DNA of 64,000 bases from Oscillospiraceae bacterium. Lineage in GTDB: Bacteria > Bacillota > Clostridia > Oscillospirales > Acutalibacteraceae. The stretch's first letter is position 1; the number at the start of each line of letters is the position of its first letter. The DNA lies in contig SVQA01000001.1 of assembly GCA_015065545.1 (NCBI GenBank), forward strand, positions 124,001 to 188,000. Reading direction: 5' to 3'. Under the pieces are notes generated by a model. The model searched no databases. It worked only from the letters and a program-made list of their open reading frames with translations, and had not been told where the DNA came from. Positions 28,073-35,857 of this stretch are shown piece by piece. The translations under genes and the position numbers were made by a program.

Positions 28073-28831
28073 TCATACCCCACCGAATCTTCTGTTTCGG
28101 TTGTTAAATTCAACAAGTGCATTATCCAAGTCATCAGTAGAAAAGTCCGGCCATAGCTTATCGAGAATAATATACTCGGTATATGCAGACTGCCACAAAA
28201 GAAAATTGGAAATTCTGTATTCACCGCTGGGTCTGATTACCAGATCGGGATCCGGCTGGCCTGCAGTATAAAGACTTGAAGAAATCATATTCTCATCAAT
28301 ATCTTCTAACGAAACTTCCCCTGAGCTTACCTTCTGAGATATATTTTTTACAGCCATAATAATTTCATCACGACTGCCATAGTTCATAGCAATGTTGAGT
28401 ACCATACCGGATCTATTGGCAGATTCTTCCTGAGTTCTCTTTATAAGCTCCTGAAGCTCAGGCGAAAAAGCAGTAGTATCTCCGATAAAACGAACAACAA
28501 TGCTATCGTCCTTAAAATCAGAAAGAGCTTCTTCAAGATACTGTTTAAAGAGATTCATAAGTGCAGAAACCTCTTCCTGAGGTCTTTTCCAATTCTCTGT
28601 TGAAAAAGCATAAACAGTAAGGTATTTGATACCAATATCACTGCAGTATCTTGTTATAGTACGGAAATTCTTAGCACCTGCTGTATGACCTGCACTTCTT
28701 GGCAAACCGCGTTTTTTTGCCCATCTGCCATTTCCGTCCATAATAATGCCGATATGTTGCGGAAGGACAGCAAGATTGCTATCCTTCCTCTTTTTATTAT
28801 TCTTATTACGCCCTAAAAAAAGAAATGACAT
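28073..28831 (-). CDS. uppS: Isoprenyl transferase (undecaprenyl diphosphate synthase)
   Basis: 252 residues. The cis-prenyltransferase signature IIMDGNGRWAKKRG holds the catalytic aspartate near residue 32, and RPSGEYRISNFLLWQSAYTE is the C-terminal signature. It makes the C55 lipid carrier for peptidoglycan. An N-terminal basic tail of about 20 residues precedes the core. It starts 5 bases after the frr stop. Confidence 0.97.
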   Translation of the reverse strand: MSFLFLGRNKNNKKRKDSNLAVLPQHIGIIMDGNGRWAKKRGLPRSAGHTAGAKNFRTITRYCSDIGIKYLTVYAFSTENWKRPQEEVSALMNLFKQYLEEALSDFKDDSIVVRFIGDTTAFSPELQELIKRTQEESANRSGMVLNIAMNYGSRDEIIMAVKNISQKVSSGEVSLEDIDENMISSSLYTAGQPDPDLVIRPSGEYRISNFLLWQSAYTEYIILDKLWPDFSTDDLDNALVEFNNRNRRFGGV

Positions 28832-28836
28832 AAGAA

Positions 28837-29391
28837 TTAGATCTCCATAATTTCTTTCTGCTTCTTCTGGCAGAGTTCATCAATCTTTTTGATAAATTTA
28901 TCTGTGATTTTCTGAATCTTTTCCTGACCATCTTCAAGGTCATCCTCAGTAATTTCAGAATTCTTCTTGAGTTTCTTCAAAGCTTCGATGGCATCTCTGC
29001 GCTCGTTTCTAACCTGAACCTTGGTATCTTCTGCGTTCTTAGCAATTTCTTTAACGATTTCCTTACGTCTGTCCTCTGTGAGAGGAGGAAATACCAGACG
29101 AATGCACTTACCGTCATTCTGGGGATTGATGCCGATGTCGGAAGTAAGGATTGCTTTCTCAATACCTTTGAGAGCTGATGCATCCCAAGGCTGAATTGTA
29201 AGAGTTCTTGCTTCTGCTACATTGATAGCAGCAAGCTGCTGAACAGGTGTGGGAGTGCCGTAATAATCTACCATTACTTTATCAAGTACACCGGGGTTTG
29301 CTCTGCCGGCTCTTACTCTGGCATATTCACTTTCAAGATAATCAACACGCTTCTGCATTGATTCTTCGGCTTTTTTTATTGTTTTATCCAT
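28837..29391 (-). CDS. frr: Ribosome recycling factor
   Basis: About 184 residues, standard size, with the RVRAGRANPGVLDKV segment near residue 25 and the all-helical domain I. It splits post-termination ribosomes with EF-G. ATG at 29391 has GGAGG upstream; the TTG five codons earlier overlaps the site. Confidence 0.97.
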   Translation of the reverse strand: MDKTIKKAEESMQKRVDYLESEYARVRAGRANPGVLDKVMVDYYGTPTPVQQLAAINVAEARTLTIQPWDASALKGIEKAILTSDIGINPQNDGKCIRLVFPPLTEDRRKEIVKEIAKNAEDTKVQVRNERRDAIEALKKLKKNSEITEDDLEDGQEKIQKITDKFIKKIDELCQKKQKEIMEI

Positions 29392-29415
29392 AATAATATC
29401 CTCCAATAAAATTTA

Positions 29416-30120
29416 TCAGTTAACAAGAGTACCGATGTTTTCGCCACATACAGCATCATAGATATTCATAGGTCTTTCAATACTGAAAACAAGAATGGGA
29501 ATTTCATTCTCACGGCACATAGTTGCAGCAGTACCATCCATTACCTTTAACTGCTTCTCCACAACATCAGAGAAAGAAAGATTATCGAACTTAACAGCGT
29601 TATCGTTAAGCTTAGGATCGCTATCGTATACGCCGTCAACCATGGTAGCCTTCATAATTATATCAGCTTCAATCTCTGCAGCACGAAGAGATGCAGCGGT
29701 ATCGGTTGAAAAGAAAGGATTACCTGTACCGCAACCGAAAACAACAACTCTGCCCTTTTCAAGATGGCGGATAGCCTTGCCTCTGATATAAGGCTCGGCA
29801 ATCTCTCTCATAGAAATAGCAGTCTGTACTCGAGTATCAACACCTAACTGCTCAAGGGCATCACAAACACCAAGAGCATTAATGGATGTTGCAAGCATTC
29901 CCATGTGATCTGCTCGGGTACGGTCCATCTTGCCGCTGGTTCTGCCTCTCCAGAAGTTACCGCCGCCAACAACGATAGCAACCTGACAGCCAATTTCTAC
30001 GCACTTCTTGATGGGTTCGCAGATTTTAAGAACGGTGTCAAAATCAATACCGCTTTTTTGATTTCCTGCAAGAGATTCACCGGAAAGCTTAAGTAAAATT
30101 CTTTTATATTTTGGTTCCAT
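29416..30120 (-). CDS. pyrH: UMP kinase
   Basis: About 234 residues. [10 protein letters not shown] at the N-terminus, the GGGNFWRG nucleotide motif and [10 protein letters not shown] are all typical of bacterial PyrH. It phosphorylates UMP to UDP. ATG at 30120 follows GGGGGTG by 6 bases. It has its own promoter (30158-30186) and is separated from tsf by a terminator, so it heads the pyrH-frr-uppS-cdsA-dxr-rseP-ispG-polC-mtaB unit. Confidence 0.97.
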   Translation of the reverse strand: MEPKYKRILLKLSGESLAGNQKSGIDFDTVLKICEPIKKCVEIGCQVAIVVGGGNFWRGRTSGKMDRTRADHMGMLATSINALGVCDALEQLGVDTRVQTAISMREIAEPYIRGKAIRHLEKGRVVVFGCGTGNPFFSTDTAASLRAAEIEADIIMKATMVDGVYDSDPKLNDNAVKFDNLSFSDVVEKQLKVMDGTAATMCRENEIPILVFSIERPMNIYDAVCGENIGTLVN

Positions 30121-30157
30121 TGAGTGCACCCCCAAAATGCATTATATAGTTATTATA

Positions 30158-30186
30158 ATAATACATCATTTAGAATAATTTGTAAA
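30158..30186 (-). promoter_or_regulatory. Promoter for pyrH unit
   Basis: Minus strand TTTACA (30186-30181), 17 bases, TATTAT (30163-30158), about 38 bases upstream of the pyrH start and downstream of the tsf terminator. Confidence 0.7.
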
Positions 30187-30229
30187 GGAATATATAATTT
30201 TATTTTAAAGTATTTTAAAAAATTTACAC

Positions 30230-30264
30230 AAAAAAACAGTGCCTGAAACCAGACACTGTTTTTG
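30230..30264 (-). terminator. Terminator after tsf
   Basis: In minus-strand RNA ACAGTG and CTG pair with CAG and CACTGT around a GTTT loop, followed by a U-run. It closes the rpsB-tsf transcript. Confidence 0.85.
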
Positions 30265-30276
30265 AAAAAACATAAA

Positions 30277-31188
30277 TTATTTAACCATTGCAGCTACTTC
30301 TGCAGCAAAGTCGTCCTGACGCTTCTCGATGCCCTCGCCTTTTTCGTAACGAACAAAGCCTGTGATAGCAATTGACCCGCCGAGCTCCTTAGCAACAGAA
30401 TCAACATACTGCTGAATTGTAAGGTCGTTGTTCTTAACGAACTCCTGGTTTACAAGACAGTTCTCTTTGTAGAACTTCTGAACCTTACCGCCGAGGATCT
30501 TCTCGATGATCTGCTCGGGCTTACCTTCGTTGAGAAGCTGCTCACGCATGATCTTCTTCTCGTGCTCGAGAACATCAGCAGGAACTGCCTCTGCATTGAG
30601 GTAAGGTGTGCTGAGAGCAGCAATCTGCATTGCTACGTCTTTACCGCAAGCAACGAAAGCATCGGATGTTGTATCAACATCAGTATCAAATGTAACCATA
30701 ACGCCGATCTTACCGCCAGCGTGAACGTAACCTACGCAAGGAGCATCAAAACGCTCGAAACGTCTGATCTGGAGGTTCTCACCGATTGTAAGAACTTTCT
30801 CCTGAAGAAGAGCCTCAACTGTCATATCAGTGCCTGAAGCTGTGCAAGCCTTGAGAGCATCAACATCAGCGGGGCTGTTCTCGATAACTGTAAGTGCACA
30901 AGTGTTTACAAAATTCTGGAAGTCAACGTTCTTTGCAACGAAGTCTGTCTCAGAGTTAACTTCAATAACAACACCTGCTGTATTTGTATCGTTTGTAAGA
31001 GCATAAGCAATACCCTCTGCTGCGATTCTGGAAGCCTTCTTAGCCTGCTTTGCAAGACCCTGCTCACGAAGGAAATCGATAGCAGCGTCCATATCGCCGT
31101 TAGCCTCTGTAAGAGCCTTCTTACAGTCCATCATACCGCAACCGGTTTTTTCTCTTAATGCTTTAACGTCCTGTGCTGTAAAACTCAT
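30277..31188 (-). CDS. tsf: Translation elongation factor Ts
   Basis: 303 residues. The UBA-like N-terminus with REKTGCGMMDCKKAL is followed by the TDFVAKN dimer-core segment. It exchanges GDP on EF-Tu. AAAGGA precedes the ATG. Cotranscribed with rpsB. Confidence 0.98.
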   Translation of the reverse strand: MSFTAQDVKALREKTGCGMMDCKKALTEANGDMDAAIDFLREQGLAKQAKKASRIAAEGIAYALTNDTNTAGVVIEVNSETDFVAKNVDFQNFVNTCALTVIENSPADVDALKACTASGTDMTVEALLQEKVLTIGENLQIRRFERFDAPCVGYVHAGGKIGVMVTFDTDVDTTSDAFVACGKDVAMQIAALSTPYLNAEAVPADVLEHEKKIMREQLLNEGKPEQIIEKILGGKVQKFYKENCLVNQEFVKNNDLTIQQYVDSVAKELGGSIAITGFVRYEKGEGIEKRQDDFAAEVAAMVK

Positions 31189-31229
31189 TTTACGTACATC
31201 CTTTCAATATATTAAGGTAATATGCTAAA

Positions 31230-32036
31230 TTACTCAGCGTCTGCAGACTCTGTGGGAGCCTCGTCAGCCTTCTTAGTTGTTCTTCTCTTCTTGGGAGCGG
31301 GCTTTGCAGTTTCTTCCTCTGCATCGTCCTCAACGATAGCAGCAGCACCCATCTGGCCCTCTCTGCCCTCGATAATAGCGGAAGCCATTGCGCCGGCAAT
31401 AAGCTTAACTGCGCGGATAGCATCGTCGTTACCGGGAATTACGTAATCAATCTCATCAGGATCACAGTTTGTATCAACAATAGCAACAACGGGAATACCG
31501 AGCTTCTTTGCTTCTGCAACAGCGATCTTTTCTTTTCTGGGGTCTACGATAAAGAGTGCACCGGGCATCTCTTCCATATTCTCAATACCACCGAGGAACT
31601 TCTCGAGTTTCTCGATTTCAAGCTTCATCTTGATAACTTCCTTCTTGGGAAGAAGATCAAATGTACCGTCAGCCTCCATAGCACGAAGCTGCTTGAGTCT
31701 TCCGATTCTGCGACGGATAGTTGTGAAGTTTGTGAGCATACCGCCGAGCCAACGAGCATTTACGAAGTAAGCGCCTGCACGCTCTGCCTCTTCCTTAACG
31801 CTGTCCATAGCCTGCTTCTTTGTACCAACAAAAAGAACGGACTTGCCTTCTGTAGAAACCTCACGGATGAAGCTGTAAGCTTCTTCGAGCTTCTTAACTG
31901 TCTTCTGAAGATCGATGATATAGATACCATTTCTCTCTGTGAAGATGTACTCAGCCATCTTAGGGTTCCATCTTCTGGTCTGGTGACCAAAGTGTACGCC
32001 AGCTTCGAGGAGCTGTTTCATAGATACTACTGACAT
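31230..32036 (-). CDS. rpsB: 30S ribosomal protein S2
   Basis: About 268 residues. The core begins [19 protein letters not shown] and contains the usual RRWNPKM and IVDTNCDPD blocks. A tail of roughly 35 residues, rich in A, E, K and T, extends past the S2 core. GGAGG is 7 bases before the ATG at 32036; the frame continues upstream through the leader but has no better start. A full-consensus promoter drives it. Confidence 0.97.
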   Translation of the reverse strand: MSVVSMKQLLEAGVHFGHQTRRWNPKMAEYIFTERNGIYIIDLQKTVKKLEEAYSFIREVSTEGKSVLFVGTKKQAMDSVKEEAERAGAYFVNARWLGGMLTNFTTIRRRIGRLKQLRAMEADGTFDLLPKKEVIKMKLEIEKLEKFLGGIENMEEMPGALFIVDPRKEKIAVAEAKKLGIPVVAIVDTNCDPDEIDYVIPGNDDAIRAVKLIAGAMASAIIEGREGQMGAAAIVEDDAEEETAKPAPKKRRTTKKADEAPTESADAE

Positions 32037-32143
32037 GTTTATTCCTCCTAAGGTTAAACCTCCGACAAACTTTTGAATTTTGCTCGTATTTATACCGCAA
32101 AGGTACACCTCCTGAGCAAGTCTGCCGTGCGTAGTGCTTGAGA
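32037..32143 (-). promoter_or_regulatory. rpsB leader, about 107 nt
   Basis: The leader is GC-richer than other intergenic DNA here and has three separate GGAGG-like motifs on the minus strand: an upstream one near 32109-32114, one near 32056, and the true one near 32044. It may be an autoregulatory S2 leader, but I recognise no described class. Confidence 0.35.
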
Positions 32144-32172
32144 ATTATACCAAAATATGCAGTATTTGTCAA
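32144..32172 (-). promoter_or_regulatory. Consensus promoter for rpsB-tsf
   Basis: Minus strand TTGACA (32172-32167), 17 bases, TATAAT (32149-32144): both hexamers match the consensus exactly, as expected for a highly expressed ribosomal operon. Confidence 0.9.
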
Positions 32173-32230
32173 GCTTTTTTTGAATTTATAATGTTATTTT
32201 ATTATATATTTTAAATATAAATCGATCAAA

Positions 32231-32257
32231 TAAAAAAGCAGCCGCAAAAGCGACTGC
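32231..32257 (-). terminator. Terminator after SleB-like gene
   Basis: Minus-strand GCAGTCGC pairs with GCGGCTGC (one G.U) around TTTT, followed by TTTTTTATTTG. Confidence 0.85.
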
Positions 32258-32263
32258 CTTCCA

Positions 32264-33004
32264 TTACCATCTGTCAAAAAATCTGTGACTGTTATGGGCA
32301 ACAACAAACTCCTGAGACTCGTGGAATCCGCTTGTGCAGATTGCAGGAGCATAGAAGTAAACAATATTGTGCTGAACAGCCGCACCACCCTCATCAAAGA
32401 TAAACTTAACTGCGTTAAGAGCATCCTCGTTGGGTGTTACATAAAGAGAGCCGTAATAGCCCATGCTTGTTCTTAAGGATTCTACAGACTTATAGCCGTC
32501 TGAAATCATTGTATCTCTGATCGCCTGTGCAACAAGGCAGCATCCGATAAAACCTTCACCGCCTGCTTCACCCATTACAAGTCTTTCCAGAATATCTCTG
32601 TCGTAATCTGTGAGGCTGATTGAATAACCGATATAAGAATCATCGGGATTTGCAATTTCAAGAAGATACTTGCTGTTTGTACTAACAGATGCGTTAGGAT
32701 GTACATCACTTACTGCCTCGTTAGCTTTCTTAACTTCTTCTGCAGTCTTCTGTGCCTCAACCTTGGCATCCTCAAACATCTGAGCACGCTCAATAGTTTC
32801 AACATCCTGCTTATCAGACAAGTTCTTCTCGTCTACAAACTTCTGTGTTACACGGTTTTCTATAATATTTTCGTTGTTTACAATATTCTTTGTGTTGTTT
32901 TCAACAGACTGAGCGTTTGCAAAAAACACTGCACAAGGAACAATAATGATTGATATGATAAGTGAAAGAGATACTACGGCAGCCAACCTTTTGAATAGTT
33001 TCAT
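32264..33004 (-). CDS. SleB-type cell wall hydrolase, exported
   Basis: 246 residues. A signal peptide or anchor spans about residues 9-30. A charged, likely coiled-coil linker follows to about 105, then a Hydrolase_2 (SleB/CwlJ) domain. It opens DRDILERLVMGEAGGEG, where the glutamate of GEA is the expected catalytic residue, and ends with a C-x3-H segment and H-R-F-F. This family cleaves peptidoglycan, often in spore cortex or wall remodelling. GGAGG precedes the ATG. The gene has an unusually long structured leader (33005-33239) and its own promoter, so it is probably controlled after transcription starts. Confidence 0.85.
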   Translation of the reverse strand: MKLFKRLAAVVSLSLIISIIIVPCAVFFANAQSVENNTKNIVNNENIIENRVTQKFVDEKNLSDKQDVETIERAQMFEDAKVEAQKTAEEVKKANEAVSDVHPNASVSTNSKYLLEIANPDDSYIGYSISLTDYDRDILERLVMGEAGGEGFIGCCLVAQAIRDTMISDGYKSVESLRTSMGYYGSLYVTPNEDALNAVKFIFDEGGAAVQHNIVYFYAPAICTSGFHESQEFVVAHNSHRFFDRW

Positions 33005-33239
33005 AAAATTCGTCCTCCTTATTTACGGATACCAAGAACAAGTAGCTCACATCCACGCCACATAACGATGTAATTATGAAGCGCTGAAGGTATCCTTGGA
33101 CAACTCAGCCGAAAATGTCACTCAACAGGATTGAAGCCAAGGATTTTAACAGAAATCATAAATTTTGACCATCCGTGTCGATTTTCGAAAGCGTTGTTTT
33201 TAAGCGGTAATATTGCTTAATCACACAATCTCAAGTGGT
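33005..33239 (-). ncRNA. Structured 5' leader of the SleB-like gene, candidate riboswitch
   Basis: About 235 nt between a plausible promoter and the gene. In minus-strand RNA, 33144-33137 pairs with 33099-33092 (8 bp, perfect), and 33095-33089 pairs with 33033-33027 (7 bp, perfect). These helices share bases 33092-33095, so they cannot both form fully. A third hairpin (33083-33074 with 33065-33056) sits in the loop of the second. The second helix ends about 10 bases before the GGAGG. A small TTAAGC/GCTTAA hairpin lies near the 5' end. No known riboswitch core is recognised. Confidence 0.5.
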
Positions 33240-33268
33240 ATTAAAGCATACTTTTTTAATTTTTGCAA
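33240..33268 (-). promoter_or_regulatory. Promoter for SleB-like gene leader
   Basis: Minus strand TTGCAA (33268-33263), 17 bases, TTTAAT (33245-33240). Moderate match. The rest of the gap (33269-33415) holds an ACGAAT/ATTCGT inverted repeat (33329-33344), AT-rich sequence and no gene. Confidence 0.45.
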
Positions 33269-33415
33269 AATTTCCAGACACAAACTTTAGTTCTGTATAA
33301 GAATTATAATCGAGCTATTTTTCTCATTACGAATTTTGATTCGTTATTTTGCACAATATTTAGAACTCTTCTTCGTTGCTATTGCCATATAACACAAATT
33401 TTTCGAACATACGAA

Positions 33416-33697
33416 CTAACTAAAATACTTTTGAGGTCTTGATTTTTTTTGTTGATATTTAACAGAAGTATCCACCAATATAGTATCCTCACCAATTAGC
33501 TTTATATCCGACCAGGGTACGATAATATCATCTGTTCTCCCCATTATTCCCATACACTTTGGTCTTCCGAATACTATAATCGACTTAATCTGCGATGTAA
33601 CCGTATCAACCTCCACATCATCTACAAAGCCTATTCTGCATCCGTTACAGCTATTAATAACCTCTTTGTTTTTCAGTTCAACAATTCTGCATATCAA
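33416..33697 (-). CDS. YlmC/YmxH family sporulation protein (PRC-barrel)
   Basis: 93 residues. The YlmC/YmxH layout is clear: an N-terminal ELKNKEVIN strand, G-x-x-x-G-F-V-D-D-V-E-V-D, and the central GRTDDIIVPWSDIKLIGEDTILV typical of this PRC-barrel group. Homologues belong to the sporulation regulon, but the molecular role is unknown. The start is TTG with GGGGTG 7 bases upstream; no ATG fits. It precedes the SleB-like gene on the same strand, with 410 bases between. Confidence 0.85.
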   Translation of the reverse strand: MICRIVELKNKEVINSCNGCRIGFVDDVEVDTVTSQIKSIIVFGRPKCMGIMGRTDDIIVPWSDIKLIGEDTILVDTSVKYQQKKSRPQKYFS

Positions 33698-33771
33698 TAT
33701 AATACACCCCGTAGCTAAAAATAACCTTATTATTAAAATATTACTAATGTCTTAATTTTTTGAATATTCTA

Positions 33772-33799
33772 TTGAAAAAAATCGAGTGTGTGATAAAAT
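33772..33799 (+). promoter_or_regulatory. Promoter for unknown membrane protein pair
   Basis: TTGAAA (33772-33777), 16 bases, TAAAAT (33794-33799) preceded by TGA, an extended -10. Only a short leader separates it from the GTG start at 33823. Confidence 0.6.
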
Positions 33800-33822
33800 A
33801 TTATATGAACGGAGGAATGTAT

Positions 33823-34506
33823 GTGACTTCTATATTCAAAAGAATACCTGTTGTTAAAGAACGTTCTTTATATTTTCGAGTTGCAATAATCATATTATCA
33901 CTTATTTCCGGTGCCTTTATGATTTCACCAACAATAGTTTACTTTATAAAGAAAAGTTCTCCTTTAACCGAGATGCCTACAAACAGCTTTTTTTATATAT
34001 TAAAAGCTTTATTTGCAATCAGTATCATTATTGCATCGGTTATCTTCGCTGTTTATAAAAATACAAAAGTTATAGCAATTCCTAGCTTTATCGGTTTATT
34101 GACTACAATATACCCCTTTGTGTATAAAATTAACGTTTATAAAGAATACAAGTCATTTATAGAGCAATTTTCGATGACAGCGGATTATACAAGCTATCTT
34201 GTAAATATTGGCATTTACGCATTGTTTATGCTGTTATGCCTGCTGACGCTTCTTTACTCATTAGGTCTTCTTCCTAATAACCTGATTGTTCTTGTATTCT
34301 CTGCTTTAACAATTACAGCTGTAATTTTTGTTACCGTAGACAGAGCAAAAATCATTGAATACGACATATACAATATATATGATATTCTCAGCTTCACTTA
34401 TGCATCTGTTACGGCATTACTGCCTGCTGTCTTCACATTAAGCACTAAAATAGTAAAATCAAATAAAAAAACTTCAAGATACAAACCCAAAAGGATGAGA
34501 TCATGA
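33823..34506 (+). CDS. Unknown polytopic membrane protein (first of a pair)
   Basis: About 227 residues with roughly six hydrophobic helices, a basic N-terminus and a very basic tail (K/R/S-rich, ending RYKPKRMRS). I do not recognise a family. The GTG at 33823 is chosen because GGAGG lies 7 bases upstream; the ATG at 33817 follows the site by only one base. It overlaps the next gene by four bases (ATGA), and that protein has a similar size and topology, so the two may act together. Confidence 0.7.
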   Translation: MTSIFKRIPVVKERSLYFRVAIIILSLISGAFMISPTIVYFIKKSSPLTEMPTNSFFYILKALFAISIIIASVIFAVYKNTKVIAIPSFIGLLTTIYPFVYKINVYKEYKSFIEQFSMTADYTSYLVNIGIYALFMLLCLLTLLYSLGLLPNNLIVLVFSALTITAVIFVTVDRAKIIEYDIYNIYDILSFTYASVTALLPAVFTLSTKIVKSNKKTSRYKPKRMRS

Positions 34507-35120
34507 AAATCGTTAGAAACCCTGCACTTAAAGAAAACAAGAAGCCCTTTATAGCTATGATTATCATAGCTATTTTAATGCTCGTATTACCTTTTACCGA
34601 TTTCTCTTTACTTTTTCGTTCAGACGGAGTAGAGTTTTATCCCCACCCAACAGGAGTTTTCACAGCAGTTCTTTCAATCATTCCGATTACATGGATAACA
34701 AGTATTCTCCTGTTAATGAAAACAAAGAAAATTTCTTTTGCTAAAATGCCCGCTTATGTTATTTGTGCACTATTAGCATTAGGATATATTATATTCTTTA
34801 TAGCTGCCGGCGATAACACAGTAATTAAGCTTTTAGGATTTTCAATTATTGTTCTGGCGATATATCCCTTTATTATTGCTACCCTAACCCTTGAAGGACG
34901 AATGTATAACAGAGTTTTTGCAACACTCTTTACTTCTATTCTGATTGGTGTTTCTATTATAGGAGTTGCTGTTTTATCAATAATTTCTGCTGAGATTCGT
35001 CCCATACTCTTATTCCCAATGCTTACATACATAGAATTACTACTTATTGTTCTTGTATATACGCTTGAAAAACCTGCAAAGAAATTAAAAAAAGAAGAAG
35101 TAAATAAGATTACACATTAA
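34503..35120 (+). CDS. Unknown polytopic membrane protein (second of a pair)
   Basis: 205 residues with about six hydrophobic helices. A 20-residue hydrophilic loop with SDGVEFYPHPTG follows the first helix, and the tail is basic. I do not recognise a family; there is no ATP-binding or catalytic motif. Co-translated with the preceding gene (ATGA) and closed by a perfect hairpin terminator. By context the pair might be an envelope or transport module, but that is only inference. Confidence 0.7.
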   Translation: MKIVRNPALKENKKPFIAMIIIAILMLVLPFTDFSLLFRSDGVEFYPHPTGVFTAVLSIIPITWITSILLLMKTKKISFAKMPAYVICALLALGYIIFFIAAGDNTVIKLLGFSIIVLAIYPFIIATLTLEGRMYNRVFATLFTSILIGVSIIGVAVLSIISAEIRPILLFPMLTYIELLLIVLVYTLEKPAKKLKKEEVNKITH

Positions 35121-35123
35121 AGT

Positions 35124-35156
35124 AAAAAGGACGATGCGATTTGCATCGTCCTTTTT
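35124..35156. terminator. Perfect bidirectional terminator
   Basis: 14-bp perfect stem (35124-35137 with 35143-35156), five-base loop, and A/T-runs at both edges. It lies between convergent genes and works for both. Confidence 0.9.
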
Positions 35157-35625
35157 AGTATACAATCAAGCCGTTAAAATTATTCTCAAGGGTTTCTCTT
35201 GATATATTATCAAAGCTTGTATCGATAAGTTCTGCAACAACATATTCTTCAATATTTCTGCAAGACTCAACTTTCATCGTTCTGTTTTTTTCAAGCTCAC
35301 TTTTTCGTATATCAGTCATTTTTAAAGCTTCTTCTCTGTTTTCGAACCTATAAATATACACCATTTTCTTTGGCATATTATCATCATTAAAAAGAATTAT
35401 CCACGTATAAGCATCAAAATAGTTGATTACAAGTTTATCATCATCCGTTACAACATTTTTAATATCATCAACTGTACTGATAACAGCTTTATTAAAATCT
35501 TCATCATTAGTCATTCCGCTGACATCAAAATTATCTTTTTGAACTGAACAACCTACCGAAGCGGCTATAATAATCAGTACAACTATCAGTACTGATATAC
35601 CGCTTACTGAATTATATTTTAGCAT
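35155..35625 (-). CDS. Small exported or lipoprotein-like protein of unknown function
   Basis: About 156 residues. A hydrophobic N-terminal segment (about residues 9-26) ends in ASVGC, a borderline lipobox (S instead of L/V/I at -3). The remaining 130 residues are polar and acidic, with no motif I recognise. The ATG at 35625 follows GGGTGAG by 4 bases; a GTG three codons upstream is an alternative. The promoter region carries a 20-bp palindrome, so expression is probably controlled by a repressor. Confidence 0.65.
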   Translation of the reverse strand: MLKYNSVSGISVLIVVLIIIAASVGCSVQKDNFDVSGMTNDEDFNKAVISTVDDIKNVVTDDDKLVINYFDAYTWIILFNDDNMPKKMVYIYRFENREEALKMTDIRKSELEKNRTMKVESCRNIEEYVVAELIDTSFDNISRETLENNFNGLIVY

Positions 35626-35652
35626 TACACTCACCCAAATGTTGAAATAAAT

Positions 35653-35681
35653 GTTTTACCTGACACTATAGATTGTGTCAA
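35653..35681 (-). promoter_or_regulatory. Promoter with embedded palindromic operator candidate
   Basis: Minus strand TTGACA (35681-35676), 17 bases, TAAAAC (35658-35653). A perfect inverted repeat TGACAC-N8-GTGTCA (35661-35680) covers most of the -35 and the spacer. This is the layout of a repressor site. Confidence 0.6.
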
Positions 35682-35805
35682 AGAAAAATATAGTATTAAA
35701 ATAAGTAATAAGAGACCATAAAAATCAAAAAATCTGCTCTATTCCTTTATTGTATGGAAGAGTTTATCACTAATGTAACAGGATTTCAAACAACAATATT
35801 GTAAT

Positions 35806-35845
35806 AAAAAATTACGCCGATGTTACTACAACGGCGTAATTTTTA
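35806..35845 (-). terminator. Terminator of the V-ATPase operon
   Basis: A stem of about 14 bp (35806-35819 with 35832-35845) has a core of ATTACGCCG/CGGCGTAAT. In minus-strand RNA a U-run follows. Confidence 0.85.
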
Positions 35846-35857
35846 TTTCTATAAACG

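Noticed and set aside
31990..32108. Leader peptide or N-terminal extension of S2 starting upstream of 32036
   Set aside because: The frame is open, but S2 conservation begins at MSVVSMKQ and the best ribosome site serves that ATG. A TTG frame after the early GGAGG runs on into rpsB in another frame and has no coding look.
33005..33239. ydaO-class c-di-AMP riboswitch before the SleB-like gene
   Set aside because: The context fits, but I cannot find the conserved ydaO blocks (for example the GACAGCTAAC-like segment and the GGGGTGAA-like loop) on the minus strand. Left as an unclassified structured leader.
33329..33344. ACGAAT-TTTG-ATTCGT inverted repeat as terminator of ymxH
   Set aside because: Stem only 6 bp and AT-rich, and no U-run follows in the minus-strand direction.
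33404..33416. LexA-like CGAAC near the end of ymxH
   Set aside because: The second half is another GAAC rather than GTTCG, so it is a direct rather than inverted repeat and does not match the Gram-positive SOS box.
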